Shown one piece after another: positions 17,068-25,929 of a DNA stretch of 64,000 nt. The stretch spans positions 3,720,001-3,784,000 of the forward strand of contig NZ_CP109907.1 of NCBI RefSeq assembly GCF_033097525.1, read 5' to 3'. Every line of letters starts with the position of its first letter. Within the stretch, counting starts at the first letter, position 1. Source of the DNA: Sphingobacterium sp. UGAL515B_05. GTDB taxonomy: Bacteria > Bacteroidota > Bacteroidia > Sphingobacteriales > Sphingobacteriaceae. The notes beneath the pieces are model-generated. The model saw nothing but the letters and a program-made list of their open reading frames with translations. It searched no databases and was not told where the DNA came from. Both the position numbers and the translations under genes were made by a program.

Positions 17068-19818
17068 CTACTTCAGCTTTTTCAATTTTACTGTTTTTGT
17101 TGATAGGGGTATCACATAGCGATTCAACGGATCTTTGTTTATTCCTTCCACCTCATAATGGCTTTCGGGATTTACATTGAGCAGAATATTTGTGCTGTTT
17201 TGTTTTGCTTCATTATTGAAGATCAGGGTGACGCTATGGTCTTTTTGATCGTAATGTAATTCGGCAATTTCTCCGGCATCTGTGGTCAACCATAGATTTT
17301 CTTTTGCCAGGAAAACACGTCCTTTGGAAGCTGTAGTCAGTGCAACCTTGACCTGTTGTTTTTCGGTTTTTAGATTACCGCTGAAAGCCAGCCAGCCAAA
17401 TTCGGGATGTTCGACAATATAGGTCCCCGAATTGACGGCATAACCATAAAAGCCGGTTCCATAATCGCCCGAGATGCCGTCATTGGCCAGTGTGGATGGG
17501 TAGGAGTGGAATGCTCCCGGGCCAAAGCCGTCGGCTGTGACATTGGCCAATGCACCCATCATACCTGCATGTCCGATACGGAGCAGGTAGAAGTCGTCTG
17601 GATGGTCGCGGTAGGCTGTAAGGACGGGAATGGCATTGAGGGCCGAACCATAATGATGCAGCTGCCGCTCGATACGGGAGAGCTTGCCGCCATAGACAAA
17701 ATCCCAATAACGGCGTGCACTGCCATTGTAACCCCAGTGCGGCACGGTAGGCATGTAAGCAATGATGGCATTGAGCGTCACTTGAGCTTTTTCGTCGAAG
17801 CCGAAAAAGCGCGACCAGAGGTATACCTCTTCCTGACCTGTAGAATCCCATGGCATCTCACTCCCGAATGGATAATTGAGGGTTTTCCAATGCTCTGCTC
17901 GCTTGCGCATGGCGGCTTCAAGCTTGTCGGCCATCGTTGTTAATCCTTCCTTGCGGAGATCATTGAGGACGATAAGGAAGATACTGCCTTCCATTTGACC
18001 GAATTGCGCGTAGTAAGGTGCTTTTTCGACCATGGCGATACTGGTCTGGTAAGCCCGTTCGAGGTACTTGTCCCAGGTTTCCTCATTGACCAGATTGTTG
18101 TAGTTGCGGGCGAGCCTGTACATCACCCAGTGTGCTGCCGCAACATGTGGATAATTGTAGGATCGTCCTATGTCATCGGCTTCCTTTTTGGGCCAGGCAG
18201 ACCAGGTTTTCCAGTTGATATCCGAACGGTAGGTACCGGCGGGCATTGAATCTGGTTCATAATAAAAAAGGCTTTTGACAACACCATATTTCTTGTCGCC
18301 TTCTTTATGCTGGATATGACCGTATAGTGTCTCATTGACAAAACGTTTCAATTTGGCTATTTCCTGTTGATCGGGCTGCAGTACTTGTTTCATCAGGGCG
18401 GCAAGCCAGCTTGCTGCTCCGGCTTCATCGCTGAGGCCTGCAAACCAGGCGCTCCTATTTTGGGTGATGGGCTGCTGTTCTTCATAGTCATAGGATATGA
18501 CAGACGGTGAACGGCCAAAGAGATCCTTGTCATTTTCATACCACTGCTTGGTGGTGAGGAAATGGCCCAGATCCTGTACAACTTCTTTTTCGGATTTGAT
18601 TACTTTATAGTGGATCGTCTGCGTAATGCCATCCCTGTAGTTGATGGTAAGCCGTGCACGTCCCCAACGGTTGCCCTTCACTTCGTATTCGGTCCATTGC
18701 TGAGCTGTGCTTCCTTTCTTTGTCAGGGTCAATGCACCTTCGGGATAGACACTGACACTTTTGACCGCTTTGTTGTGCTTAACAAAGAGTTTGGCGGGAT
18801 TGTCCATGGGGACAACATATCCGGGAAGTCCAACAGCGACAGGCCTATTGTTTTTCAATAACTCCGATTCAATTTGCCTGATACTTGGCGCGAGGACAAA
18901 TTTTAAGGCAAAGGTCTTTGACTCATGTGGTTTCAAGAGGGTAGAAGTCGGTGTATTCCATTGTTCTACGCCTTTCCAATCAGTCTCGGCATAGGCCTTA
19001 CTGTGGATCATCCATTCATGAAATCCCTCAAAGGTAATACTTCGGGGGGTAGGGTCTGTATTGAGCGGATTGTAGGCTTCAAAGCCTGCATTTTTATAGG
19101 GCAATACCAACAGACTCGGCCCATTGCCATGTAGGCGGTTGACCTGTAGATAACCCGCATCTTGGCCGATATAGGGATCGAAAAAGACATTCTGTGCATG
19201 TGCCTGATCGAGATTTTTCCAATCCATGTTGTTGTTGAAGGGAAGTGGGATACCCAGCGCCCCGATTTCGATGGGATAATCGTTGGGATTTGAAACCTCA
19301 AAACTCAGGATCAGATCGCCTCCGTCATCTCGCCAGCTGCGTACAACCTTCAACGGAATATTGTTGAGCGTAGGGCTGATGTCTGCGCTTGCAAGATCGT
19401 TTTTTGCCGGATTTATTGGGATGACATGCTTACGGTCTGCCGCCGATGAGTAGGAAGTCCAGGGGGTATCACCCTGACGGCGCAAACTGATATTGATATC
19501 ACCGATATGAAAAAACTTATTGCGGTCTCTTTTGCTCAGGAGCTCAACAGGCGTATAGTCAAAATCTTTTTCGCCGCCGTTGGGGCGAAAAGAAGATAGC
19601 GTCTGCGATGCATTGAGGATAGCTACATGGAGGTTTTTGAGGGTAAAGCTTTTGGCGCCCTCTTCTACACCTAAAGTGGCTTGCTGTGCTTTGACTGCTT
19701 TCCATACGGGGTGTTCGTCCTGTTGACTATATACGCTGCTTGGCAACTGTGTGCATACGAGCGCAAATAGGATCCAATAGCTTTTTTTAAGATTCATTTT
19801 TGACATGTTATTGCTCAT
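17068..19818 (-). CDS. Large secreted DUF5695-like protein, probable carbohydrate-active enzyme
   Basis: A 916-residue protein with a signal peptide (after MNLKKSYW, cleaved near VYSQ) and no lipobox. The N-terminal part is beta-rich (HIGDINISLRRQGDTPWTSY; EIGALGIPLPFNNN). The second half is helical with tryptophan- and histidine-rich stretches such as NYPHVAAAHWVMYRLARNY and YWDFVYGGKLSRIERQLHHY, suggesting an alpha/alpha-toroid. The overall pattern resembles the DUF5695 family of Bacteroidota, whose activity I do not know. It lies between a SusC/SusD pair and a divergent GH43, which argues for a glycan-degrading role. An alternative start is the ATG at 19797. The enzyme role is inference. 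Confidence 0.65.
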   Translation of the reverse strand: MSNNMSKMNLKKSYWILFALVCTQLPSSVYSQQDEHPVWKAVKAQQATLGVEEGAKSFTLKNLHVAILNASQTLSSFRPNGGEKDFDYTPVELLSKRDRNKFFHIGDINISLRRQGDTPWTSYSSAADRKHVIPINPAKNDLASADISPTLNNIPLKVVRSWRDDGGDLILSFEVSNPNDYPIEIGALGIPLPFNNNMDWKNLDQAHAQNVFFDPYIGQDAGYLQVNRLHGNGPSLLVLPYKNAGFEAYNPLNTDPTPRSITFEGFHEWMIHSKAYAETDWKGVEQWNTPTSTLLKPHESKTFALKFVLAPSIRQIESELLKNNRPVAVGLPGYVVPMDNPAKLFVKHNKAVKSVSVYPEGALTLTKKGSTAQQWTEYEVKGNRWGRARLTINYRDGITQTIHYKVIKSEKEVVQDLGHFLTTKQWYENDKDLFGRSPSVISYDYEEQQPITQNRSAWFAGLSDEAGAASWLAALMKQVLQPDQQEIAKLKRFVNETLYGHIQHKEGDKKYGVVKSLFYYEPDSMPAGTYRSDINWKTWSAWPKKEADDIGRSYNYPHVAAAHWVMYRLARNYNNLVNEETWDKYLERAYQTSIAMVEKAPYYAQFGQMEGSIFLIVLNDLRKEGLTTMADKLEAAMRKRAEHWKTLNYPFGSEMPWDSTGQEEVYLWSRFFGFDEKAQVTLNAIIAYMPTVPHWGYNGSARRYWDFVYGGKLSRIERQLHHYGSALNAIPVLTAYRDHPDDFYLLRIGHAGMMGALANVTADGFGPGAFHSYPSTLANDGISGDYGTGFYGYAVNSGTYIVEHPEFGWLAFSGNLKTEKQQVKVALTTASKGRVFLAKENLWLTTDAGEIAELHYDQKDHSVTLIFNNEAKQNSTNILLNVNPESHYEVEGINKDPLNRYVIPLSTKTVKLKKLK

Positions 19819-20051
19819 TTAATACGCCGAAGATCATTGTTCTTACAAAGATGAAGGATTGTACTCTCGATTTATGGGTAGATTTTAACCTTCAATAGCC
19901 CATTTTTAACCTATTAGCCCTCAAAATTTGTAATGCGATGATCGAAGTTATAAATTTAATGTTAAATAGACATTTATCGTAGATTTTAGTTGTTATAAAG
20001 TCAGTTGAATGGCGATATCGTTTTTTATGTACCTGTAAACTTTGTGTTATC

Positions 20052-23000
20052 ATGAAACATCATTTTTCTTGCGTTATTTTGGTTACACTGGTTATGTCAC
20101 TTACAGGGCTGGTGGCACAGCCGTTGAAACCCTACCAAAAGCCTAATGTATTGAATCCACTGTTGCCTGGGTATTTTGCGGACCCGAGCATCAAGAAAAT
20201 TGCAGATACGTATTATATCTATGCGACCACCGATGGTAATGGTTGGGGAGCAGGGCCATCACAGGTATGGACATCCAGGGATTTTAAGAACTGGACCATT
20301 CAACCCATGAACTGGCCCAATACACACTGGTACTGGGCTCCTGATATCACGCAGGGATACGACGGACGATATTACCTCTATTATAGTCAGCCTGTAGAAA
20401 TTTTTGGGGCAGTGGCCGACAGCCCTACAGGCCCCTGGGAACCTTTGGTATCCGGTGGCAAATCGATGATCCCGAACTATATGGTTCCAGGTGTGATTAC
20501 CCTGGACGGGCAAACCTTTCGGGATGATGATGGTCGCATCTATCTATTTTGGGGAACCTGGGGAATCTACCCCGATCATGGATGTGGGGTGGGGATACTC
20601 AACAGGGATATGAAAACGTTCGAAAAAACAGCATTGATTCCAAATACGGTTGCAAAGGACTTTTTTGAGGCGCCCTATATGTTTAAGCGTAAGGGCATCT
20701 ATTACCTGATGTACTCCTCGGGGCATTGTGAAGATGGTACTTATCGTGTGCAATATGTTAAAAGTAAAATCGGTCCTATGGGACCTTTTGAATATCCATC
20801 GGCCAATCCGATATTGATTACAAACGAGGATGGCAGTATTCACGGTCCGGGACATCATAGTATTCTTGAACAGGATAATCGTTATTTCATCGTCTATCAC
20901 AGGCATAATAATCCACATGCTGGGGGCGGCTTCCACCGTCAGGTTGCCATGGACGAGCTATTCTTTAGGCCTGACGGCGATATTGAGCCGGTGCGGCCCA
21001 CACATGCTGGTGTGCCAGATTTGCTTCCAACAGTTACAGGGCCAGTCGATTTGGCTTTTGGGAAAACGGTGCAGGCCTCTTCTTACTACAATGCAGATTT
21101 TAGGCCTGCATTCTTAGTCGACAACAACAATGGAACACTATGGCGGGCCAAAAATAATCAAGGACCGGCCTGGGTAGCTATTGACCTGGGTAAGAAGCTG
21201 GATATACAGACCATATCCATTCAGTTTGAATACCCGACTTATGCCTATCAATACCGACTCGAAACTTCTGTGGATGGTCTTGCCTGGAAAAGCTTTATAG
21301 ATCGCTCGAATAATGACCGTTGGGCAAGTCCTATTGTTGAACATGGCAAAGCTATGGCAAGATATGTTAGATTACATGTATTGAACACGCAAGTGAATGG
21401 ACTTCCTCGTGGCGTTTGGAACATGAAAGTGTATGCACAAAAGCTTGCGCAACAGACGCTGTGGTCTGCAGCACAAACGATGCCCGTCAGGGAAATAACA
21501 TTGGGTAATTTAATCCATATCGATGCGGCCAATTACCTTGAGGGGCAACAGGTAAAAGGTATTCAGAATAAAGGGCTACTCGGGGGGATGTTCAGTACAG
21601 AACATGCCTTGGCCGTTAAAAATTATCAGGGTAAAAAGGCATTCTTCTTTGATGGAGCTACCGCATTGCGATCGACTTTCGCTGTGCCCCAGTCGTTGGC
21701 TGCAAATAGTTCTTATAGTATTGCACTATGGGTCAATAATCCGGACATCGCCCGGTTTGAACCGTTGGTTGCCTGGTCGTCGGGGCAGCAGGATCTCAGT
21801 AAAGCGATTTTTGGTTATGGTACAGATTCCGGACGTGGGGCCATCACGCATGGCTCCTGGCCTGATTTGGGGTATGCATCGGTACCGGGCGCAAATGTAT
21901 GGCATCATATTGTATTTTCTTTTGACGGCTATCAGGAGTCTATTTATGTGGACGGAAAGCTGCAGCGCAAGGAAAATAGGATGCTGTTTGTCAGGCCTGG
22001 TGACGCCTTTGTGTTGGGAGCTTCGGATGTGCTGGATCAGCACTTTTCGGGCTATGTATCCAGTTTGCAGGTATATAATACGAGCTTGGATGAGGAGGAA
22101 GTGGCCAGGTTGGCCAATGAAGTCCCGAAATCGGATTTCTTTGCGCTGCAAACTGACGATTTAAACCTCGGAAAGCTCAGCACTTTGCGGAACCAGGGAA
22201 CAGCAAAGGATACCTTAGTGGCCCTTGACGATGCGGAGGTGGTGGTAGCGGGAAATAGATTGGCATTGAAAGGTAAGGCTTTTGAAAGTGCGGCGCTAAC
22301 AGACATTCTCCGTCAGCAGCAGTATACGCTGGGTTTTGACTGGTATGACGGCGCTGCCTGGCAACATGCTATGTTTGTATATGATAAAGGAAAAAAGCGT
22401 TTTTATCGCAATGGGAAGGCTGAAAAGCGGGTGTTTTCTAACAAACTGCTGCGGGTAAATAAGACTAGCATCGAACTGGCTTATCCATTTCATTTCTTTC
22501 GCGCCTATGCTGGCACTTTAAGGTCAGAGGAGATAAACGCTAAGTTCAGTCAGTGGAAAGCAGGCTTGGCCAATGGGCTGGACGGGTATGTTCCGCAGGT
22601 ACTTTCTCCACCGCGTCTGATCAATGCCGATCAGGTATTTGCACAGGTCGAAAAAAGGCTGGGAATGTGGTATCTATTCCGTTCTGAGGGCGAAAGTTCA
22701 GGCTGGAAGCAACAGCCTTACCATCTCTTTAAATCGTTCGAACCTGGAAAATCCATCGAAGTTCTGGCGAAGGATGCCTTTGGCAATGTCAGTAAGCCGG
22801 TAGTGGAAAGGGTTTCGGCGAAAAGGCCGCAATTGGTACAGCCAGCACACAATGAAAGCTATTCGGCCAAGGATCAGAAAATTCCTTTCTGGGATGGTTA
22901 TCAATATAGTGAAAGAACCGACAGTACACAGACAGCGCTTGCCTACTTGAATGGAACCTGGAAAATCCAGTCCAAAAATACAAAATGGGGTGATGCAGAC

Positions 23001-23453
23001 CTTCTGGCCCCCTTTGTTTATAAAGAGCTGGAGGGCGATTTCACGCTAGAGGTTAAGGTAAGCGATGTGGCAGGCTTGGCCCGCAAAGCACGTACATCAA
23101 GTGAAGCCGGTATCATGATTCAACGCACGGATAGTAAGGATGCCTACATCACCAATTGTATTTTGACGGGATGGAACCTGGGTAATCTTTCGCGGAGCAT
23201 CGGCCCACAGATTTTTCAGGAAGAGAATACAGGAACGGGCCTAAATTTTTCGCCCTACCTTCAGGTTCAGAAGATCGGTAATTATTTCTTTTTGCGTTGC
23301 TCGGGAGATGGCATGTACTGGAAGGATCTTCCTGGAACACCGTTTCTACGCGCCGATCTGAACGGCAAAAGACTGCGCGTCGGACTTTATCAGATTGCCG
23401 GTAACAACCAGTTAGGTTATGGCGAATTTGAAAGACTTCGTATCTGGAAGTAA
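20052..23453 (+). CDS. Secreted multidomain glycoside hydrolase family 43 protein
   Basis: After a signal peptide (1-22) the first about 310 residues form a GH43 five-blade propeller. The likely catalytic base is D44 (YFADPSI), the pKa modulator D98 (WYWAPDIT) and the acid E206 (FFEAPYMF). Next come an F5/8-type C (CBM32-like) domain (about 335-463, IDLGKKLDIQTISIQF), a LamG/concanavalin-like domain (485-690, VWHHIVFSFDGYQESIYVDG), a linker region, and a C-terminal beta-sandwich (950-1133) like those ending xylosidase-type enzymes (EAGIMIQR). GH43 enzymes release arabinose, xylose or galactose from plant polysaccharides. The gene is divergent from the DUF5695-like gene across 233 bp. The exact substrate is uncertain. 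Confidence 0.85.
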   Translation: MKHHFSCVILVTLVMSLTGLVAQPLKPYQKPNVLNPLLPGYFADPSIKKIADTYYIYATTDGNGWGAGPSQVWTSRDFKNWTIQPMNWPNTHWYWAPDITQGYDGRYYLYYSQPVEIFGAVADSPTGPWEPLVSGGKSMIPNYMVPGVITLDGQTFRDDDGRIYLFWGTWGIYPDHGCGVGILNRDMKTFEKTALIPNTVAKDFFEAPYMFKRKGIYYLMYSSGHCEDGTYRVQYVKSKIGPMGPFEYPSANPILITNEDGSIHGPGHHSILEQDNRYFIVYHRHNNPHAGGGFHRQVAMDELFFRPDGDIEPVRPTHAGVPDLLPTVTGPVDLAFGKTVQASSYYNADFRPAFLVDNNNGTLWRAKNNQGPAWVAIDLGKKLDIQTISIQFEYPTYAYQYRLETSVDGLAWKSFIDRSNNDRWASPIVEHGKAMARYVRLHVLNTQVNGLPRGVWNMKVYAQKLAQQTLWSAAQTMPVREITLGNLIHIDAANYLEGQQVKGIQNKGLLGGMFSTEHALAVKNYQGKKAFFFDGATALRSTFAVPQSLAANSSYSIALWVNNPDIARFEPLVAWSSGQQDLSKAIFGYGTDSGRGAITHGSWPDLGYASVPGANVWHHIVFSFDGYQESIYVDGKLQRKENRMLFVRPGDAFVLGASDVLDQHFSGYVSSLQVYNTSLDEEEVARLANEVPKSDFFALQTDDLNLGKLSTLRNQGTAKDTLVALDDAEVVVAGNRLALKGKAFESAALTDILRQQQYTLGFDWYDGAAWQHAMFVYDKGKKRFYRNGKAEKRVFSNKLLRVNKTSIELAYPFHFFRAYAGTLRSEEINAKFSQWKAGLANGLDGYVPQVLSPPRLINADQVFAQVEKRLGMWYLFRSEGESSGWKQQPYHLFKSFEPGKSIEVLAKDAFGNVSKPVVERVSAKRPQLVQPAHNESYSAKDQKIPFWDGYQYSERTDSTQTALAYLNGTWKIQSKNTKWGDADLLAPFVYKELEGDFTLEVKVSDVAGLARKARTSSEAGIMIQRTDSKDAYITNCILTGWNLGNLSRSIGPQIFQEENTGTGLNFSPYLQVQKIGNYFFLRCSGDGMYWKDLPGTPFLRADLNGKRLRVGLYQIAGNNQLGYGEFERLRIWK

Positions 23454-23468
23454 AAATGATATGTCCAT

Positions 23469-23505
23469 AAAAAACGGCATTGAACGTTGTTCAATGCCGT
23501 TTTTT
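23469..23505. terminator. Bidirectional terminator after GH43
   Basis: A perfect 16-bp stem (23469-23484 with 23490-23505): A run, CGGCATTGAA, 5-base loop, then the complement and a T run. It sits between two convergent genes, 16 bp after the GH43 stop and 24 bp from the end of the minus-strand gene. Confidence 0.92.
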
Positions 23506-23528
23506 ATCGAAAGTTTACTGATGAAGGA

Positions 23529-24008
23529 TTACTTGGAGTCATTTAGCGCTAAAGTGCTGATCAATGAGTCCGCTTCTGCTTTTTCGATTTGTTTACTGTA
23601 TGATGCGGTCAGCACTTTATAACGGATATCCAACACTTTCTCCTGTAAATCATAATCTGTCGTTACTTCCAATACTTTGGTATATTGTCTTTTTTCGGCA
23701 TCATATCCGAAAGCAAAAAGATCGAGTTCTTTTTTGATGCTGCAGCCTTTAAAATAGATGTTTTTCCAGCGACGCCCTATATTGCCGCTCGGATTATACC
23801 AGATGATGCAGGAATCAAGGTTCCTTCTGCCCCAGCTAGCTGGAAGGGGATATAGCCCCAGCTTTTTGCGTTGCTCGTTGTAATTGACTCCATATTTTTC
23901 AATAATACATGTTTTGCTGAAATACGATCGAATAGATGGGTAAATAGGCAAGAGTATCACAACGAAGGATAATACAATAAATAGGTTTCGAAAAAGGGTT
24001 TTGTTCAT
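23529..24008 (-). CDS. Unrecognised membrane-anchored protein
   Basis: I do not recognise this 159-residue protein. It has one N-terminal hydrophobic helix (about 7-25, FIVLSFVVILLPIYP), with no lipobox, followed by a soluble, probably periplasmic domain with a SWGRRNLDSCIIWYNP segment and a charged C-terminal helix (KQIEKAEADSLIST). Two cysteines of the soluble part could pair. It is a single-gene unit, convergent with GH43 and divergent from the lipoprotein gene 235 bp away. The coding signal is good (long open frame, own terminator) but no function can be given. Confidence 0.65.
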   Translation of the reverse strand: MNKTLFRNLFIVLSFVVILLPIYPSIRSYFSKTCIIEKYGVNYNEQRKKLGLYPLPASWGRRNLDSCIIWYNPSGNIGRRWKNIYFKGCSIKKELDLFAFGYDAEKRQYTKVLEVTTDYDLQEKVLDIRYKVLTASYSKQIEKAEADSLISTLALNDSK

Positions 24009-24051
24009 AAATGGTCTTTTGATGTTGCTAGGCTCGTATATTTTGCACCCT

Positions 24052-24071
24052 CATTGTATCTGTCTACAATG
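24052..24071. promoter_or_regulatory. Dyad between two divergent small genes
   Basis: Perfect 7-bp arms CATTGTA and TACAATG around a 6-base centre, 44 bp upstream of the minus-strand membrane protein gene. It could be an operator or leader hairpin; there is no other evidence. Confidence 0.3.
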
Positions 24072-24243
24072 GGTTCCTGTTTTCATTTTAAATATATTAA
24101 AAAAATTGAAGTGATCTATTTGTTGTGCCGATTTTCAAAAAAATAAAAAGCCTGCTTTTTTGGAAAACAAAAAAGTAAAATAAGGGGAAGCAAAAACATT
24201 CTGAAATAGTTATTGTTGTAAAAGTAAGGCATAACCTCAGGTA

Positions 24244-25167
24244 ATGAAAATACTTCTTTTAGCGCTAAGATCCTTACTCTTTTTGTCCGTATTGCTGTTG
24301 ACAGCCTGTTCGACCTTAATAAACAATGTTCAGGTACATACGTTAACAACAAACTACTGTGCGCCAAATGTGGCCTATACATCAATTCCAATACAGGAAA
24401 TCGCTGCCTCGGACAGTATTCAGATAAGGAAAATTTTTTCTTACCATGATTTTGTGCTGATCAAATACCTCAATCTGGCAGAACCCATTATCCACTATTT
24501 GGGGACTGCGAATAATGCTACACTGAAATTGGCGGCAAGGCAAAAGATGACCGAAAGGTACATGCTGTTTGAGACAGAACTGAATGCCATTGCAGCAGAG
24601 TTGGACTGTAACGGTGAGCGTATCGATAAGCTCGCAGGATATATAGACGAACTGAATGCGAAAACGCAGACGCGTTTGACTGTGGCTTCTATACTTCTGG
24701 GAGCCGTGACAGCGGTGACGGCGACCACGGTTAAAAATGATGGACTCAACAATGGATTGAGCATCGCTGGCGGGGTCGGTACGGCGGTATTGGGATTTAT
24801 GACCCTGAACCCAAAAGGCAAAAAGGTCAAGATGCAGCTGCAACGTAATATGCTTGAAAGTATTTGGTATCAAAATAATAAGGCGCAGATCTACCCGAGC
24901 TCAGTTTGGGGGATTTTATCCGAGAAAAAATTTAGCAACGCTGAAAACTCGTCATTGATAGAAACAATGCGGCAGCGCTGGCTGCAATATGGTCTGGACG
25001 ATGAACCGGATAGCCCCCTGCAGCAGCTTTATTTTAAGAATGGTGGAACTTTTGCGGCCGAGGAACTACATGATCTGGCCAATATGCACAATGAATTGCA
25101 GGCGACCATCCGTTCTATTCAGCAGGATATGCGAAGTTTAATACTGGCCATTCATTCAATGGATTGA
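24244..25167 (+). CDS. Unrecognised lipoprotein with a glycine-rich hydrophobic hairpin
   Basis: The 307-residue protein has a lipoprotein signal with lipobox LTAC (Cys22). After a helical stretch with YIDELNAKTQ, two hydrophobic glycine/alanine-rich segments occur at about 143-161 (LTVASILLGAVTAVTATTV) and 169-187 (GLSIAGGVGTAVLGFMTL), split by a short polar turn (KNDGLNN). Such a pattern could form a membrane-inserting hairpin. The C-terminal half is helical and may be a coiled coil (ELQATIRSIQQDMRSLI). I do not recognise the family. It ends two bases from a convergent 85-residue gene. Confidence 0.7.
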   Translation: MKILLLALRSLLFLSVLLLTACSTLINNVQVHTLTTNYCAPNVAYTSIPIQEIAASDSIQIRKIFSYHDFVLIKYLNLAEPIIHYLGTANNATLKLAARQKMTERYMLFETELNAIAAELDCNGERIDKLAGYIDELNAKTQTRLTVASILLGAVTAVTATTVKNDGLNNGLSIAGGVGTAVLGFMTLNPKGKKVKMQLQRNMLESIWYQNNKAQIYPSSVWGILSEKKFSNAENSSLIETMRQRWLQYGLDDEPDSPLQQLYFKNGGTFAAEELHDLANMHNELQATIRSIQQDMRSLILAIHSMD

Positions 25168-25169
25168 GA

Positions 25170-25427
25170 TTAAGTGGCTATCTCCTCCTCAATAGCGACA
25201 GATTGTGGTTTTTTAATATTTTTGATGCCTTTCCTATGGAGCCATTCGGTAAAATGATCTGGATCGTCCGGTATAAAATGGATCACCTTACCATTTTTGA
25301 GGAGTAAGGAAAATATACCGCAATTAGCGATGAATTTGATGATGTCATCGGAATGGTGTTTCAAGAGCGAAAAATATTCCATTAAGTTTGGTTTTTCTTT
25401 AAAAAATAGGTCGGATAAACTATCCAA
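25170..25427 (-). CDS. Small unrecognised protein
   Basis: An 85-residue soluble protein with a helical start (DLFFKEKPNLMEYFSLLKHH) and a central beta-like part (GIFSLLLKNGKVIHFIPDD). It has no signal or membrane helix and ends in an acidic tail. It is convergent with the lipoprotein gene with only two bases between stop codons and no terminator between them, so the 3' ends of the transcripts must overlap. The amino-acid composition is protein-like, but no family can be named. Confidence 0.5.
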   Translation of the reverse strand: MDSLSDLFFKEKPNLMEYFSLLKHHSDDIIKFIANCGIFSLLLKNGKVIHFIPDDPDHFTEWLHRKGIKNIKKPQSVAIEEEIAT

Positions 25428-25929
25428 AATATGCGTTAAATGGCTAAATCAATCGATTGCATAAATCAATTCAAAGATGTGAAATATTTTTAATATTTCT
25501 TCAAAAGATTATAAATTGATATTGCTTTTTTTTTTACGTTAAACTGTTTTCGCTTGGCGACCTGATCACCGCATTTCAATAGATCTCTCAAAATGATCTC
25601 CCAATAGGTTTTCTGTTTTGGTCAGCTTTTAAACATTTTTACCCTTCTTTTAAATATTCGTTGCAAAGCGATTTTGTTGAAAGCAATAGCTTTGCTTTGT
25701 AACCAATTGGCGAAAAGCCAGTTCATTTTAAATAAATGATCGAGTAAATGCAATAGTGAATTTTTAAGGGATGCCACCTGTTGAAACGAGCTCATTATGT
25801 GATCTGATAGCGCATAGCGGTGAGCACATACTACAGTTAGCATATAAGTAATAAATAACCAATTTGTATAAATAAATAACCAAGTACTCGCCTCAAGGGG
25901 CAAAAAGACATTTATCTTAAAAAAAGATT
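25428..25929. other. AT-rich intergenic region upstream of the fucosidase-locus SusC
   Basis: It holds a plus-strand TAGCTTTG (25687-25694) matching the -7 consensus, with TTG at 25661 (23-bp spacing, rather long), and two 13-bp direct repeats at 25850-25883. A minus-strand ORF of 93 codons (25622-25903) is present but I judge it spurious. A long leader of up to about 230 nt for SusC is possible. Confidence 0.45.
25850..25883 (+). repeat. Two 13-bp direct repeats spaced 21 bp
   Basis: AATAAATAACCAA occurs at 25850-25862 and again at 25871-25883, exactly 21 bp apart, which is two turns of DNA. They lie 47-80 bp upstream of the SusC start. Spacing on one DNA face suits a dimeric activator, but the sequence is AT-rich, so chance cannot be excluded. 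Confidence 0.45.

Noticed and set aside
25622..25903. Minus-strand ORF of 93 codons in the SusC upstream region
   Set aside because: Composition is odd (many aromatic and hydrophobic residues without a clear signal or fold), there is no ribosome binding site, and it overlaps the likely SusC leader and its repeats.
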